From Pseudomonas siliginis (GTDB lineage: Bacteria; Pseudomonadota; Gammaproteobacteria; Pseudomonadales; Pseudomonadaceae), in assembly GCF_019145195.1 (NCBI RefSeq), contig NZ_JAHSTW010000010.1, positions 62,001 through 126,000 on the forward strand: a stretch of 64,000 nt of DNA, in the 5' to 3' direction. The notes beneath the pieces were generated by a model. That model did not search any database. It saw nothing but the letters and a program-made list of their open reading frames with translations, and was not told where the DNA came from. The first letter of the stretch is position 1, and every line of letters begins with the position of its first letter. This document shows positions 9,508 to 17,980 of the stretch, piece by piece. The position numbers and the translations under genes were made by a program.

Positions 9508-9597
9508 TGTGGGAGCGAGCCTGCTCGCGAAAGCGCTGAGTCAGCCGACAAATCTGCCGGATGTGAAACCGCCTTCGCGAGCAGGCTCGCTCCCACA
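9508..9597. repeat. REPIN (inverted REP pair)
   Basis: Two REP arms, TGTGGGAGCGAGCCTGCTCG and its inverted copy, frame a variable central segment. The copy lies between the valS terminator and rlmF. Confidence 0.93.
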
Positions 9598-9669
9598 GTT
9601 TGAACGGTGTTGCCTTCAGATGTGGGACAATGCCCGCCACTTTCAGCCATACCCGAATCGACCACGCCC

Positions 9670-10689
9670 ATGACCGCCCCCCGCACACCCAAACCTGCGC
9701 GCAAGAAGCCTGACGCCGCGTCCCCGAGCAAAGCCGTCGAGCCGCGCGAGAAGGCCAGCCTGCATCCGCGCAATCGCCATCAGGGTCGTTACGACTTTCC
9801 GGCGCTGATCAAGACCACGCCGGAACTGGCCAAGTACGTGATCACCAACCCGTACGGCAAGGAAAGCATCGACTTCGCCAGCCCCGACGCAGTACGTGTG
9901 TTCAATCGGGCACTGCTCAAGGCGTTCTACGGCATTCAGCATTGGGATATCCCGGCGGATTACCTCTGCCCTCCGGTTCCGGGGCGTGCCGATTACGTGC
10001 ACTTTCTCGCCGACCTGCTGGCGAGCATGAACGACGGTAAAGTGCCGCGCGGCGCGATCGTCAATGTGCTGGACATCGGCATGGGCGCAAACTGCGTGTA
10101 TCCGCTGATTGGCAACAGCGAATACCGCTGGCACTTCCTCGGCTCGGAGATCGACCCGACAGCCGTGGCGGCGGCGCGAGCCATCGTGCAGTCCAATGAT
10201 CTGAGCAAAGTGATCCAGCTGCGCCAGCAGGAAAACCGCAAGCACATCCTCATCGGCTTGCTGGAGCCTGGCGAGCGTTTTGACCTGACCATGTGCAACC
10301 CGCCGTTCCACGCTTCGATGGAAGAAGCGACCAAGGGCAGCGAGCGCAAATGGCGCGCCTTGGGCAAGGCCGACCCGAAACGCAAGCTGCCGGTGCTGAA
10401 CTTCGGTGGGCAATCGGCGGAGCTGTGGTGTGAAGGCGGCGAAGCACGCTTCGTGACGCAGTTGATTGCCGAGAGCGCGAATTTCCAGCACAAGGTGTTG
10501 TGGTTCAGCACGCTGGTGTCGAAGGCCTCGAACCTGCCGGCCATCGAGACGGCACTGAAGAAGGCTGGCGTGCTGGAGAGCCAGGTCGTGGAGATGTCGC
10601 AGGGGCAGAAGCAGAGCCGCTTTGTCGCCTGGACCTTCCAGACCAAGTCCGAGCAGCAGATCTGGCGGCGTGAGCGCTGGGTTCGCTAA
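9670..10689 (+). CDS. rlmF: 23S rRNA (adenine-1618-N6)-methyltransferase
   Basis: SAM-dependent methyltransferase predicted to modify A1618 of 23S rRNA. The 339-residue protein has a Lys/Pro/Ala-rich N-terminal tail, then the family opening LHPRNRHQGRYDFPALI, a SAM-binding loop LDIGMGANCVYP and the N6-adenine methylase motif NPPF at residues 210-213. The start ATGACCGCCCCC was chosen over an upstream in-frame codon because the protein then begins with the usual basic tail. Flanked by REPINs on both sides, so probably monocistronic. Confidence 0.92.
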   Translation: MTAPRTPKPARKKPDAASPSKAVEPREKASLHPRNRHQGRYDFPALIKTTPELAKYVITNPYGKESIDFASPDAVRVFNRALLKAFYGIQHWDIPADYLCPPVPGRADYVHFLADLLASMNDGKVPRGAIVNVLDIGMGANCVYPLIGNSEYRWHFLGSEIDPTAVAAARAIVQSNDLSKVIQLRQQENRKHILIGLLEPGERFDLTMCNPPFHASMEEATKGSERKWRALGKADPKRKLPVLNFGGQSAELWCEGGEARFVTQLIAESANFQHKVLWFSTLVSKASNLPAIETALKKAGVLESQVVEMSQGQKQSRFVAWTFQTKSEQQIWRRERWVR

Positions 10690-10705
10690 GACACAGCAGA
10701 TCCCC

Positions 10706-10795
10706 TGTGGGAGCGAGCTTGCTCGCGAAGGCAGCGTGTCAGTCAGCTTCAATATCGACTGACACACCGCTTTCGCGAGCAGGCTCGCTCCCACA
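10706..10795. repeat. REPIN (inverted REP pair)
   Basis: Same two-arm structure as at 9508. The left arm has a one-base variant (GAGCTTGCTCGC). It lies between convergent rlmF and hupN. Confidence 0.92.
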
Positions 10796-10829
10796 TTTGC
10801 CCGCGACTTGACCGTCAAATCACAGACAC

Positions 10830-10873
10830 AAAAAAACCGTGCCCCGGATCACTCCGAAGCACGGTTTTTTTTA
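10830..10873. terminator. Bidirectional terminator, rlmF/hupN
   Basis: AAAAAACCGTGC and GCACGGTTTTTTTT form a strong stem around a small internal hairpin (CCGGATCACTCCG). T runs on both strands let it serve both convergent genes. Confidence 0.9.
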
Positions 10874-10883
10874 TCGCTGCGTC

Positions 10884-11165
10884 TTACTTGTTCACAGCGT
10901 CGGTCAGGCCTTTGGCCACAACCAGCTTGATCACTTTCTTTGCAGGGATTTCGATGGCAGCGCCAGTCGAAGGGTTACGGCCGGTGCGGGCAGGACGCTC
11001 GGTCACTTTCAGCTTGCCGATACCTGGCAAGGTGATTTCGCCGCCGTTTTCCAGCTGATCGGCAACGATTTGGCCCAGTTGGTCCAGAGCGTTACGCGCG
11101 GTGGTTTTCGGCGCGTCGATAGCTTCAGCGATGTCGGCGATCAGTTGGTCTTTAGTAAGAGCCAT
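10884..11165 (-). CDS. hupN: HU-family nucleoid DNA-binding protein
   Basis: 93-residue histone-like protein (MALTKDQLIADIAEAIDAPK) with the DNA-binding beta-arm segment ARTGRNPSTGAAIEIPAKKV. HU dimers bend DNA and compact the nucleoid. The position between rlmF and the nucleoid gene yejK/ndpA matches the pseudomonad-specific HupN paralogue rather than hupA or hupB (which sits beside lon); the symbol rests on that context. ATG start at 11163-11165 with an upstream GGAAGG ribosome-binding site on the minus strand. Confidence 0.88.
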   Translation of the reverse strand: MALTKDQLIADIAEAIDAPKTTARNALDQLGQIVADQLENGGEITLPGIGKLKVTERPARTGRNPSTGAAIEIPAKKVIKLVVAKGLTDAVNK

Positions 11166-11560
11166 GTAGTGTTCCTTCCCTATCAAATTCATATGGATTG
11201 CAGAGTGCAGTGTCAGCCATCGAGCCCGATCTTCTGGATCTGGCACCCTCGGCGATAACCACGACGAGTCGGGTTATAGATGCCGAAATCAGGGTTTGGT
11301 TCGACCTGACAAATGCTGAATGCACGCTTAACGCAGTGACTTCGCGTAAGACCGGGCAAAACTAGCACAGCGACAAGGAAATATCCGCCTCTAGCTACCC
11401 ATTTGGTCAGCTTTATTGCGCTAAATCGGTAAAAAACCGCTTAAGGCCGGGCGCGCGCCCCGGTTTTGCCCTGCAACCCGCGCCAAAACCAGTGGTTGCG
11501 GTACACTGAGCGCTTTTTCGGGGGAGCCTGCCCTCCTCCCTTCCAACAGCCGAGAAGCCC
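11166..11560. promoter_or_regulatory. Divergent hupN/yejK control region
   Basis: A 395-bp non-coding gap that must hold the promoters for both divergent nucleoid-protein genes. A strongly self-complementary stretch, GGGCGCGCGCCC followed by CGGTTTT, lies at about 11449-11466. No gene is seen. Confidence 0.5.
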
Positions 11561-12565
11561 ATGCCGATCCGTCATTGCATCGTCCACCTGATCGACAAAA
11601 AACCCGACGGCACGCCCGCAGTTCTGCACGCCCGTGACTCTGAACTGGCCGAGTCCGCAGCCATCGAAAACATGCTCGCCGACCTCAACGAAAGCTACAA
11701 CGCCAAACAGGGCAAAGCCTGGGGCCTGTTCCATCCGGAATCCGGCGCGTTCCCCTTCAGCGGCTGGCTGAAGGAGTACATGGACGGCGGCCGTGACTTC
11801 ACTGCATTCAGCAAAGTGGCGGTCGAGCATCTGCAGAAGCTGATGGAAGAATCCAACCTGTCGGTGGGTGGCCACGTGCTGTTCGCCCACTATCAGCAAG
11901 GCATGACCGACTATCTGGCGATCGCCCTGCTGCACCACAGCGAAGGCGTGGCGGTGACCGACGAGCTCGACGTGACGCCCTCGCGCCATCTCGACCTTGG
12001 CCAGTTGCATCTGGCCGCGCGGATCAACGTTTCCGAGTGGCAGAACAACAAGCAGTCCAAGCAGTACATCTCGTTCATCAAGGGCAAGAATGGCAAGAAG
12101 GTCTCGGAGTATTTCCGCGACTTCATCGGCTGCCAGGAAGGTGTCGACGGCCCCGGCGAGACGCGCACGCTGCTCAAGGCCTTCAGTGACTTTGTCGAGA
12201 GCGAAGACCTGCCGGAAGACTCGGCCCGCGAGAAGACCAAGACCCTGGTCGACTACGCCAGCAGCCAGGCCAAGCTCGGCGAACCGATGGGCCTTGAGGA
12301 GCTGTCGGAACTGATCGACGAAGAACGCCCGAAGGCCTTCTACGACCACATCCGCAACAAGGACTACGGCCTGTCGCCGGAGATCCCGGCAGACAAGCGC
12401 ACCCTCAATCAATTTCGCCGCTTCACCGGCCGCGCCGAAGGCCTGTCGATCAGCTTCGAAGCGCACCTGCTGGGTTCGAAGATCGAGTACGACGAAGAGA
12501 ACGGCACCCTGATCATCAAAGGCCTGCCGACTTCGCTGACCGACCAGCTGAAGCGGCGTAACTGA
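11561..12565 (+). CDS. yejK: Nucleoid-associated protein YejK/NdpA
   Basis: 334-residue member of the YejK (37-kDa nucleoid-associated protein) family, which co-purifies with the nucleoid and has been linked to DNA topology. It begins MPIRHCIVHLIDKKPDGTPA and carries the family segments AKQGKAWGLFHPESGAFPF and YISFIKGKNGKKVSEYFRDFIGC. The stop TGA shares one base with the ATG of the downstream glutaredoxin gene, so translation is coupled. The proximity to hupN makes a small nucleoid-protein locus. Confidence 0.92.
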   Translation: MPIRHCIVHLIDKKPDGTPAVLHARDSELAESAAIENMLADLNESYNAKQGKAWGLFHPESGAFPFSGWLKEYMDGGRDFTAFSKVAVEHLQKLMEESNLSVGGHVLFAHYQQGMTDYLAIALLHHSEGVAVTDELDVTPSRHLDLGQLHLAARINVSEWQNNKQSKQYISFIKGKNGKKVSEYFRDFIGCQEGVDGPGETRTLLKAFSDFVESEDLPEDSAREKTKTLVDYASSQAKLGEPMGLEELSELIDEERPKAFYDHIRNKDYGLSPEIPADKRTLNQFRRFTGRAEGLSISFEAHLLGSKIEYDEENGTLIIKGLPTSLTDQLKRRN

Positions 12566-12915
12566 TGCTTGGCAATGTGCTGAAAAAAGTCGCCCTGGTA
12601 CTGCTGGTGGTCGTGGTGTATCAGAACTGGGGCAAGATCGAGCGGGTGTTCAACCCCTCGCAAATGGTCTCGGAGCAGACGCGGGCGCAGGCCAATGTCG
12701 TGCTCTATGCCACCGACTGGTGCGGCTACTGCAAACAGACCAAACGCTTTCTCGACAGCAAGGGCATACCGTTCAAGGAGTTCGACATCGAGAAGGATGC
12801 CGATGCGCGCAAGGCGTATGAGGCACTGGGTGGGCGCGGGATTCCGCTGATCGATGTGAACGGCACGTTGATTCGCGGATTTGATCCAGACGAAATCCTC
12901 GCTGCCCTGAAATAA
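12565..12915 (+). CDS. Membrane-anchored glutaredoxin-like protein
   Basis: 116 residues: an N-terminal hydrophobic helix (about residues 8-20, VKKVALVLLVVVVY-type), a short linker, then a thioredoxin fold with the dithiol motif C53-G-Y-C56, a cis-Pro region (GRGIPLID) and the GxxP/DE C-terminal helix. The redox site and cis-Pro favour a disulfide/glutathione reductase. The helix lacks a cleavage site, so it probably anchors the domain in the inner membrane. Which side the domain faces cannot be settled. Translationally coupled to yejK. Confidence 0.82.
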   Translation: MLGNVLKKVALVLLVVVVYQNWGKIERVFNPSQMVSEQTRAQANVVLYATDWCGYCKQTKRFLDSKGIPFKEFDIEKDADARKAYEALGGRGIPLIDVNGTLIRGFDPDEILAALK

Positions 12916-12920
12916 TCAAC

Positions 12921-13010
12921 TGTGGGAGCGAGCCTGCTCGCGAAAGCGCTGCATCAGCCAACGACAATGTCGAATGATCCATCGTCTTCGCGAGCAGGCT
13001 CGCTCCCACA
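12921..13010. repeat. REPIN (inverted REP pair)
   Basis: Intact pair of REP arms between convergent glutaredoxin and GST genes. Confidence 0.93.
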
Positions 13011-13033
13011 GGTTTTGCAGCTGACTGGATAAA

Positions 13034-13969
13034 TCAGCGCGCTTCGATACGGAACCCAAAACGCGGAAAGTGCACATGCACCACGCCGCAACGTTCGTCT
13101 TCACGGCGAATGATCAGCTCTTCACTGCCAGCAAACAGCAGCTCGCCCACCACCGGATCAACGCCGTAATCGATAGCGGCAATTGCCACTTGCTGTCCCG
13201 TCTTGAAGCCGTTCGGATCAACGAACCGCTCATCCGGCAATGCCGCTGGCGTCGCGTTACGCGCGACCTCCAGTGCCTCGGCGGAAGACATCTCGCTCGC
13301 TGCGCCATGGCCGAACCCCAACACTCGACCCAGCCACGCCGCCACCGCCGGATATTCATCCACCAGCGGCGCCGTGACGTGGGTCGCCTTGAGGAACCAC
13401 AGCGGATGCGCCAGGGCGAAGTCGGCAATCGATGGCTCGCCGAAGAGGAAGTCGCCCTGCTCGCGCTGCAACTGTTGCTCCAGCCGCGCCATGATCGTCG
13501 GCCACTGATGTTTGGCCTGCTCGGCGGACAGACGCGTGGCGCTGCCACCGCTGAACAAACCGGCGCGGTCGGCCAGAAATGCCTTGATCGCTTCCGGCGG
13601 CAATTTGCCGAAACGCACCGCCACCGATTCCGGCTGGAACACCAGGCTCACAGCGTGCTGGAACACCACCGAATCGGCCCACGCCGCAAAACTGGCGCTG
13701 GTCATTTCCTGACCTTCGGGGAAGAACGCCGGCAGGGCTTTTTCCTGTTCCAGGCGTCGAGCGATCAGTGCGGTGTCGCAATAGATGTCAGCACCGATCT
13801 GCAACACTGGAGTCTTGCGATAGCCACCGGTCAACGCCGTCAGATCCGGCTTTGGCATCACCGGGGAAATATGCACCGAACGCCAGGACAGGCCTTTGAA
13901 ACCCAGCAGCAGGCGCGCCTTCTCGGCGAATGGAGAGGTCGGGTAATGGTGCAGAATCAACTCGGACAT
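13034..13969 (-). CDS. Glutathione S-transferase family protein
   Basis: 311 residues. The N-terminal thioredoxin-like domain (MSELILHHYPTSPFAEKARL, then the GYRKTPVLQIG cis-Pro loop and DTALIARRLE at the usual glutathione-binding position) is followed by a helical GST C-terminal domain (FLFGEPSIADFALAHPLWFL) and about 90 further residues of beta-rich character ending near FPRFGFRIEAR. The extra C-terminal domain makes it longer than a plain GST (about 200-220). Substrate unknown. No operon partner. Confidence 0.85.
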   Translation of the reverse strand: MSELILHHYPTSPFAEKARLLLGFKGLSWRSVHISPVMPKPDLTALTGGYRKTPVLQIGADIYCDTALIARRLEQEKALPAFFPEGQEMTSASFAAWADSVVFQHAVSLVFQPESVAVRFGKLPPEAIKAFLADRAGLFSGGSATRLSAEQAKHQWPTIMARLEQQLQREQGDFLFGEPSIADFALAHPLWFLKATHVTAPLVDEYPAVAAWLGRVLGFGHGAASEMSSAEALEVARNATPAALPDERFVDPNGFKTGQQVAIAAIDYGVDPVVGELLFAGSEELIIRREDERCGVVHVHFPRFGFRIEAR

Positions 13970-14053
13970 GCTCGGCTCCGCCGCTCAGATAGTGAGCCCG
14001 CAGCTTAGCGTGCATTTGATTAGCAGCCTACAGATCTGCCTGATGGGAACCAA

Positions 14054-14356
14054 TCAGTCAGATTGATAAGACGCCACCAGGCATTCCTTGGCGCTCTTGC
14101 GCAGCTTCTTGATCAGCCGTTCCTGGCGCAAAGCATCGCTTTTGTCGCGGCACAGTTCGATGTAGACCAACGCCATCGCCGGGCTGGAGAGAAAGAACCG
14201 CGCGCCCTTGCCGCTCTGGTGCTTGGCGAAACGCCGCACCGGGTCGTCGCTGATTCCGCAGTACAAGGAGCCATTGGCGGCACGCACGAGGTAGACGAAC
14301 CAGGATTTGCTCACTGGCTCGGCAGCATCGACGGATTGTTCGCTAAGACTGGTCAC
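14054..14356 (-). CDS. GIY-YIG nuclease-family protein (YhbQ-like)
   Basis: 100 residues forming a single UvrC-N/GIY-YIG domain: WFVYLVRAANGSLYCGISDD contains the paired Y-V/Y-C-G motif, followed by RRFAKHQSGKGARF with the catalytic-type Arg/His and YIELCRDKSDALRQE with the metal-binding Glu. It resembles the stand-alone YhbQ-type proteins whose biological target is uncertain. Monocistronic, convergent with nothing and separated from neighbours by short gaps. Confidence 0.85.
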   Translation of the reverse strand: MTSLSEQSVDAAEPVSKSWFVYLVRAANGSLYCGISDDPVRRFAKHQSGKGARFFLSSPAMALVYIELCRDKSDALRQERLIKKLRKSAKECLVASYQSD

Positions 14357-14396
14357 TTCGGGATCTGAACGTGTAGGAAAACAGGCGGCGATCTTA

Positions 14397-14867
14397 TCAG
14401 CGCCCGGCCTGAAATGCCTTCAGTCCCTTGCGCGCCTGGGCGCGGACGGCGTTGCGCACCAGCGGCGTCCAGCCCAGCAGCAGGCCTTTGAAACCCAACG
14501 CCTGGCGCGACCAGCGCCACAGATCGAAGTGGTCGTGGTGCTCACAGATCTTGCCGTCCCGGAATACGAAACGCGCCTGGATATCGTTGATGACGATGTT
14601 GCCGGTCTGGCTGAACAGGTAGGTCGCGACCCAGTGTGCGCCGCCGGTGCGCTCGTCGGCGCGGACATTGTCAAAAGTCAGGGAAAAATCCTTGGCGCGG
14701 GTAGTCAGCATGCGCCACATGTCGCCGGCATCGCGCCCGCGCAACTCGCCGAAGGCCGGATCGCTGAAGACCACATCATCGGTGTAGCAGGCGGCCATGG
14801 CTTCGGCGTCAAGGCGCTGAAAGGCTTGGTAGAAGCGGGTGATCAGGGCGCTATGGGCTTCGCTCAA
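14397..14867 (-). CDS. NTF2-like / SnoaL-like protein
   Basis: 156 residues with the cone-shaped alpha+beta fold expected from ITRFYQAFQRLDAEAMAACY, CYTDDVVFSDPAFGELRGRD and the central beta sheet to HHDHFDLWRWS. Families of this fold include small isomerases and ligand-binding proteins; the reaction here is unknown. I chose a TTG start at 14865-14867 (MSEAHSALITRF) because GGAG lies six bases upstream; longer starts would add sequence unlike the family. Confidence 0.8.
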   Translation of the reverse strand: MSEAHSALITRFYQAFQRLDAEAMAACYTDDVVFSDPAFGELRGRDAGDMWRMLTTRAKDFSLTFDNVRADERTGGAHWVATYLFSQTGNIVINDIQARFVFRDGKICEHHDHFDLWRWSRQALGFKGLLLGWTPLVRNAVRAQARKGLKAFQAGR

Positions 14868-14951
14868 GGCAATCTCCAAAGAAATAGGTACAGATTGCCA
14901 GCACCATAATCTGCCGCGCGCAGAAACACTATCCGCAATACGCAAAACCCT

Positions 14952-15041
14952 TGTGGGAGCGAGCCTGCTCGCGAAGGCAATTCAACATTCAACATCTATG
15001 TTGACCGAAACACCGCTTTCGCGAGCAGGCTCGCTCCCACA
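14952..15041. repeat. REPIN (inverted REP pair)
   Basis: Intact pair of REP arms downstream of the MFS gene. Confidence 0.93.
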
Positions 15042-15057
15042 TTTGCACCCAGTGCAT

Positions 15058-16362
15058 TCAGAGCTTTTCGCTTTGCACCTGCACATACAACGCGCGCCCC
15101 GCACCCAGCCCGGCGAGGATCGCACCGGCACCGATAATGCCGAAGATCCAGCCCAAAGCATTCCAGCCACCGGTCCAGTCATGCACCACGCCCACGGCAA
15201 ACGGCCCCATGGACGCCAGGGTGTAGCCAAAACCCTGCGACATGCTCGACAGGTTCGCCGCGACATGGGAATCGCGCGAGCGCAGGACGATCAGGGTCAG
15301 GGCCAGACTGAACGTGCCGCCCTGCCCCAGCCCGAGCAGAATCGCCCAGCCCCACAGACCTTCGATCGGTGAGTACAGGCAGCCGAACAGGCCGGCCAGG
15401 GTCAGCGCCATGACCACGACGATCGCCAGGCGCTGATCCTTGCCCCGGGTCGCCAGCCACGGCGCGGCCAGCGAACTGGCCAGTTGAATGATCACCGAAC
15501 CGGACAGCACCAACCCGGCCTGAGTCGGTGTCAGCCCGCGCCCGATGAGGATCGACGGCAACCAGCCAAACACGATGTAGGCCAGCGACGATTGCAGGCC
15601 CATGTACAAGGTCACCTGCCAGGCCAGCGGATCACGCAGCAACCCGCGCACGCGATAGGCGACGTTGTGTGCGCCATGTTTGGAGCCGACTTGTGGCAGC
15701 CAGAATACCGCGGCCACCAATGCCGGAATCACCCAGAAGCCCAGGCCCATCGCCCAGCTGTTGCCGAAGTGTTCACTTAGCGGCACGGTCGAACCCGCCG
15801 CCATCGCCGCGCCCAGGCACAGCGCCATGGTGTAGACGCCGGTCATGGTCCCGGCGTGTTTGGCGAAGTCGCGCTTGACGATGCCCGGCAACAGCACGCC
15901 GACGATGCCGATACTGGCGCCGCCAAGGACGCTGCCGGCGAACAGGCCGATCTCGCCGAAATTGCTGCGCAGGATAATCCCGCCGGCCAGCGTCAGCAGA
16001 ATCCCCAGCACCACGCGCTCGGCACCGAAACGCCGCGCCAGAATCGGCGCCAGCGGTGCGAACAAGCCCAGGCACAGCACTGGCAACGTGGTCAGCAATC
16101 CCGCCTGCGCCGCAGACAGCCCGAGGCTTCTGGAGACCTCGCTGAGCAATGGCGCCATGCTCGACAACGCCGGGCGCAGGTTCAGCGCCACCAGAATCAA
16201 CCCGAGCAGCAACAGCCACGGGCGTTTTACCAATGGGTGGCTTTGCTGGACCTGCTCGTCATCAGCCTCGGCATCGATCAGCAGTTCTTCAAGTTCGGCG
16301 GAGCGCTTCGACGCTGTGGATAACTCACTGCGGGACATGGATTTCTCGGTTTCAAGGTTCAT
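15058..16362 (-). CDS. MFS transporter, CynX/NimT type
   Basis: 434-residue major facilitator with about twelve membrane helices after a charged N-terminal tail (~45 residues). The segment LILVALNLRPALSSMAPLLSE is typical of the CynX/NimT (cyanate, 2-nitroimidazole) subgroup. Substrate cannot be told from sequence. Its start overlaps the stop of the upstream GntR gene by 11 bp, so regulator and carrier form one unit and the regulator probably controls it. An internal ATG (MSRSELS) could also be the start. Confidence 0.87.
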   Translation of the reverse strand: MNLETEKSMSRSELSTASKRSAELEELLIDAEADDEQVQQSHPLVKRPWLLLLGLILVALNLRPALSSMAPLLSEVSRSLGLSAAQAGLLTTLPVLCLGLFAPLAPILARRFGAERVVLGILLTLAGGIILRSNFGEIGLFAGSVLGGASIGIVGVLLPGIVKRDFAKHAGTMTGVYTMALCLGAAMAAGSTVPLSEHFGNSWAMGLGFWVIPALVAAVFWLPQVGSKHGAHNVAYRVRGLLRDPLAWQVTLYMGLQSSLAYIVFGWLPSILIGRGLTPTQAGLVLSGSVIIQLASSLAAPWLATRGKDQRLAIVVVMALTLAGLFGCLYSPIEGLWGWAILLGLGQGGTFSLALTLIVLRSRDSHVAANLSSMSQGFGYTLASMGPFAVGVVHDWTGGWNALGWIFGIIGAGAILAGLGAGRALYVQVQSEKL

Positions 16363-17011
16363 TGATCAACTGCCTCGACAAGGCTTTGGCCCGTTCCGGG
16401 TCGCGTTGCTCGACCGCATCGAGCAAGTCGATGTGCAGATCGAACACTTCCTGACGGCGCGGGGAGATATTCAAGGTCTGGCGCAATTGCGCGCCGACAA
16501 TGCTGGAGAAATAGCGATACAGCTCGCTGAGGGTCGGGTTGTGCGCGGCGTCGACCAGTCGGCGATGGAACACCAGATCGCAGGCGATATAGGTGTCGAG
16601 ATCGCCGTGGTAGTGGCTGCCGCTGGTGCCGAGCGCTTCACGCAGCGCCGCCAGATCCTCATCGGTACGACGTAACGCCGCCAGGCCGATGGCCTCGACT
16701 TCGAGGATGTGCCGGGTCTCCCGGGCCTGCTCCAGCGAACAGCGGGATAGCGCTTTAAGTGTGTCGAGCGGGTCGACCACCGCCCGAAGATAACTGCCGT
16801 CGCCTTGGCGAATTTCGATCAATCCCGAGAACGCCAGAACACGCATCGCCTCACGCACTGTATTGCGGCTGATGCCCAGCTCGGCGCACAGCTCAGGCTC
16901 GGTCGGCAGACGCTCGCCGACCTGCCACGCGCCGCTGTTGATGCGTTGACGCAGTTGATCCAAAGCCTGATCGACTAGGGATCGCTTGATCAAAGGGGAA
17001 ATGTCTGACAT
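16352..17011 (-). CDS. GntR-family (FadR-type) transcriptional regulator
   Basis: 219 residues. Winged helix-turn-helix at residues ~10-75 (GERLPTEPELCAELGISRNTVREAMRVL split across the motif) followed by an all-helical FCD ligand-binding domain with the metal-site pattern of FadC proteins (CDLVFHRRLVDAAHN, HIDLLDAV). Likely effector is an organic or amino acid. The start MSDISPL was preferred over an in-frame codon seven residues upstream. A palindrome 13 bp before the start suggests autoregulation. Confidence 0.88.
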   Translation of the reverse strand: MSDISPLIKRSLVDQALDQLRQRINSGAWQVGERLPTEPELCAELGISRNTVREAMRVLAFSGLIEIRQGDGSYLRAVVDPLDTLKALSRCSLEQARETRHILEVEAIGLAALRRTDEDLAALREALGTSGSHYHGDLDTYIACDLVFHRRLVDAAHNPTLSELYRYFSSIVGAQLRQTLNISPRRQEVFDLHIDLLDAVEQRDPERAKALSRQLINEP

Positions 17012-17023
17012 GTGCCTCACCCT

Positions 17024-17044
17024 TTCATCCAATCATAGGATGAA
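17024..17044. promoter_or_regulatory. Candidate operator of the GntR regulator
   Basis: TTCATCC-aatcata-GGATGAA, perfect 7-bp arms just upstream of the regulator gene. The size and symmetry suit a dimeric GntR protein; binding is inferred. Confidence 0.45.
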
Positions 17045-17131
17045 TTTTCCGACATGTTAGTCAGACCCATGTAGGACGGCAACCACCTAGGGTCAATCGG
17101 AGACACATGAAGCGGCATTTTCGATTGGTCA

Positions 17132-17154
17132 AAATTACCCTTTAAGGGTAATTT
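17132..17154. promoter_or_regulatory. Palindromic operator of mqsRA
   Basis: AAATTACCCTT-T-AAGGGTAATTT: perfect 11-bp arms around one base, 23 bp before the mqsR start. The core resembles the AACCT-N-AGGTT palindromes that E. coli MqsA binds, so autorepression by MqsA is likely. Confidence 0.65.
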
Positions 17155-17177
17155 CAGGGACAGGGTTTTGGCTTCTT

Positions 17178-17489
17178 ATGGAAAAGAACACACCCCATTA
17201 CGACTTGGCGGTGATCAAGGCGGATGTCAGGAGATTAGGCTGGAGAGCATTTACGCACACAGCAAGAAGAACCGGTTCCGACATGGAGCTTACGCTTGCA
17301 GAGATGCAGGAAGTCGTTTGCATGCTGCAGCGCAACATGCTCTACAAGTCGATGACGACCTATGACAACCACCGTATTTGGCAGGACGTCTATCACATCA
17401 ATTCACATGGTCTGGAGATTTACATAAAGGTGTCATATCACAGCGACAGACGCCCGCCCGTGATCTCCTTCAAGGAGAACAAATCATGA
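17178..17489 (+). CDS. mqsR: MqsR-family mRNA interferase toxin
   Basis: 103 residues, RelE-like ribosome-independent endoribonuclease family (E. coli MqsR cleaves mRNA at GCU). The block YKSMTTYDNHRIWQDVY is nearly identical to the E. coli signature YKSMTTYSDHTIWQDVY. K57, Q69 and Y82 align with E. coli K56, Q68 and Y81, reported as important for activity, so the toxin looks intact. First gene of the operon, as usual for mqsRA (toxin before antitoxin). Its stop overlaps the antitoxin start in ATGA. Confidence 0.93.
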   Translation: MEKNTPHYDLAVIKADVRRLGWRAFTHTARRTGSDMELTLAEMQEVVCMLQRNMLYKSMTTYDNHRIWQDVYHINSHGLEIYIKVSYHSDRRPPVISFKENKS

Positions 17490-17971
17490 ATACGCAACAG
17501 TGCTTCAGTTGCGGTGCATCTGAAGGAATGGTGCATTTCGAAGGTCGAGGCGAAACGGTGAGCGTAAAGGGAATGGAGCGTCGAGTTGAGGATCTGTCGG
17601 GCTGGGAGTGCCAGAAGTGCGGAGAAGTCGAACTCGATGAAGTGTGCGGGCAGCGCTACTCGGACGCATGCGATGAGCTCGTTATCGCCAGCAGAAGAAT
17701 GATCGGCAATGAAATGAAAAAAATTCGCCGGAAACTGCATCTGACACAAAAGGAAACGGTGCAATTGCTGTCCGGCGGTGGACACAATGCCTTTTCACGC
17801 TACGAACGCGGCGAGGTACTGCCGCCGAAGGCGTTAATGCTGCTCATGCGTTTGCTGGATCGCTACCCACACTTGCTGGCGGATGCCAGAGTCTTGGCAG
17901 AAGGCGCTGACTTGAGAGGAGCATTTACGTTCATCGAGCACGCAAAGCGCCAATCTCTCAGTGCTTCCTGA
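17486..17971 (+). CDS. mqsA: MqsA-family antitoxin / autorepressor
   Basis: 161 residues. N-terminal zinc domain with CxxC pairs C6/C9 and C42/C45, matching the toxin-binding domain of MqsA. C-terminal HTH_XRE domain (about 80-135) with LTQKETVQLL and NAFSRYERGE; the Asn and Arg of NAFSRYE correspond to the DNA-contact residues of E. coli MqsA. A tail of about 25 residues after ARVLAEG is extra relative to E. coli (131 aa). It neutralises MqsR and is expected to repress the operon through the palindrome at 17132. Confidence 0.92.
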   Translation: MNTQQCFSCGASEGMVHFEGRGETVSVKGMERRVEDLSGWECQKCGEVELDEVCGQRYSDACDELVIASRRMIGNEMKKIRRKLHLTQKETVQLLSGGGHNAFSRYERGEVLPPKALMLLMRLLDRYPHLLADARVLAEGADLRGAFTFIEHAKRQSLSAS

Positions 17972-17980
17972 GCGCCCAAA

